Made by a program: the position numbers and the translations under genes. The notes beneath the pieces were generated by a model. It was not told where the DNA came from. It saw nothing but the letters and a program-made list of their open reading frames with translations, and did not search any database. Of a DNA stretch of 15,201 bases, positions 14,708 to 15,201 are shown in pieces; the stretch's first letter is position 1, and every line of letters begins with the position of its first letter. Source of the DNA: Balneolales bacterium (GTDB taxonomy: Bacteria; Bacteroidota; Rhodothermia; Balneolales; Natronogracilivirgulaceae); assembly GCA_007133875.1 (NCBI GenBank), contig SLLW01000267.1:1-15201 (forward strand). The letters run 5' to 3'.

Positions 14708-14965
14708 ATGCGTCCGATGATCCTGATGGCCTTGTTTCTGTCACTATCTGTCACAGCCGTGCTTTGCAGCAACGATGATCCGGCCGCAGATGACTCTGAC
14801 AAACCGGTGGAGATCGTCCCGGGCCACCATCATCCAGAACGTTTAACAGAACCATCGAAGAGTTTTTTGTATCAGGATGCAGATATCTGTATTTATGACA
14901 TCAGGGGATTGCGACTCGTGGCTGAAGTCACTTCGCCAAACTATCATATTCCTACAGGTTTTTAA
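14708..14965 (+). CDS. Small possible exported lipoprotein-like protein, perhaps a gene remnant
   Basis: From ATG 14708 the 85-residue product starts with a signal-peptide-like segment ('MRPMILMALFLSLSVTAVLC'), with Cys20 followed by an Asp-rich stretch ('SNDDPAADDSD'). The sequence before the Cys is Ala-Val-Leu rather than a standard lipobox, so lipid attachment is doubtful. The C-terminal part 'ADICIYDIRGLRLVAEV' (~53-69), then 'YHIPTGF', resembles the middle of a T9SS sorting domain (compare 'VNLDVYDILGQRVAIV' at the left end of this window) but breaks off at the stop. One reading is a decayed surface-protein gene that has kept its signal peptide and part of its sorting domain after an internal deletion. 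The frame is open upstream to ATG 14528, with another ATG at 14624, so the start is uncertain. It may also be a chance ORF. Confidence 0.35.
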   Translation: MRPMILMALFLSLSVTAVLCSNDDPAADDSDKPVEIVPGHHHPERLTEPSKSFLYQDADICIYDIRGLRLVAEVTSPNYHIPTGF

Positions 14966-15150
14966 CAAAAATTCCGATTCATTATTGCTACATTGTCAGG
15001 ATAACCGGATTAAGAAAAATTGAACGAAATCAATAATCCCTTTGAGTCGAAACATAATTTTCGGTTGGTCTAATCTGATACAGGAATTCCAGTAAAACTG
15101 CGATAAAGTACTTTTTGATGCTTTCCGGGACAGTTTTTTATTTTTTCAAG
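14966..15150. other. AT-rich non-coding stretch near the right end
   Basis: No gene, strong hairpin or clear promoter is seen. TACTTTTTG (~15109-15117) is one base longer than the Bacteroidota -7 consensus TAnnTTTG and lies ~35 bp before a possible start codon, so promoter activity for a gene beyond the window is possible. Confidence 0.35.
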
Positions 15151-15201
15151 ATGAAGCAATGCCACATGCGTTTTCATGGATCGGGAACCGCTTCCATCCT
15201 G
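15151..15201 (+). CDS. Possible start of a gene running off the right end
   Basis: From ATG 15151 (or ATG 15166) the frame stays open to the end of the window, 17 codons beginning Met-Lys-Gln-Cys-His-Met-Arg. There is too little to identify a product. A gene controlled by the LacI-type regulator would be expected hereabouts, but that is inference. Confidence 0.2.
   Translation, partial: MKQCHMRFHGSGTASIL

Noticed and set aside
14180..15201. Mobile element or CRISPR as explanation of the gene-poor right end
   Set aside because: No transposase or integrase fragments, terminal inverted repeats, or regularly spaced repeats are visible.

Overview
The window reads like a chromosomal segment of a Balneolota/Rhodothermota-type member of the wider Bacteroidota group. 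This is an inference. It rests on a type IX secretion sorting domain of the 'YPNPFNPTT' kind, the near absence of Shine-Dalgarno sites before obvious genes, AT-rich intergenic DNA around roughly 50% GC genes, and the overall character of the proteins. No rRNA, tRNA, CRISPR array, insertion sequence or phage gene was found.

Layout. (1) Bases 1-612 hold the 3' end of a secreted protein with a T9SS C-terminal domain, probably a CotH-kinase-type protein. (2) Bases 645-4756 form a tight three-gene polysaccharide cassette: an asparagine-synthase-like amidotransferase without the usual catalytic Cys2, a family 2 glycosyltransferase overlapping it by 4 bp, and a Wzx-like flippase 3 bp further on. A likely intrinsic terminator at 4782-4814 closes it. 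(3) hisS (start argued to be 4855) is followed by a membrane-anchored AsmA-like envelope protein of unknown function. (4) On the minus strand lies a fused two-domain acyltransferase of the OlsF type, which makes acylated amino-acid membrane lipids. It converges with the AsmA-like gene. (5) After a ~400 bp divergent intergenic region come clpS and clpA, the N-degron adaptor and unfoldase of the ClpAP protease. (6) A LacI-family regulator stands alone with ~400 bp of AT-rich DNA before it and a strong hairpin terminator lying inside its last codons. (7) The final kilobase has no confident gene. It contains a short possible lipoprotein remnant, two overlapping small ORFs and perhaps the first codons of a gene running off the end.

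Functional picture. Most of the window is housekeeping plus cell-envelope work: surface polysaccharide assembly and export, outer-surface protein secretion, aminolipid synthesis, regulated proteolysis and one sugar-type regulator. No defence or mobile system could be supported. The points most worth a second look are a very acidic insert in the ClpA linker paired with a very basic ClpS tail, the terminator embedded in the lacI coding tail, the tandem 11-bp repeat in front of hisS, and the decayed-looking region after lacI.
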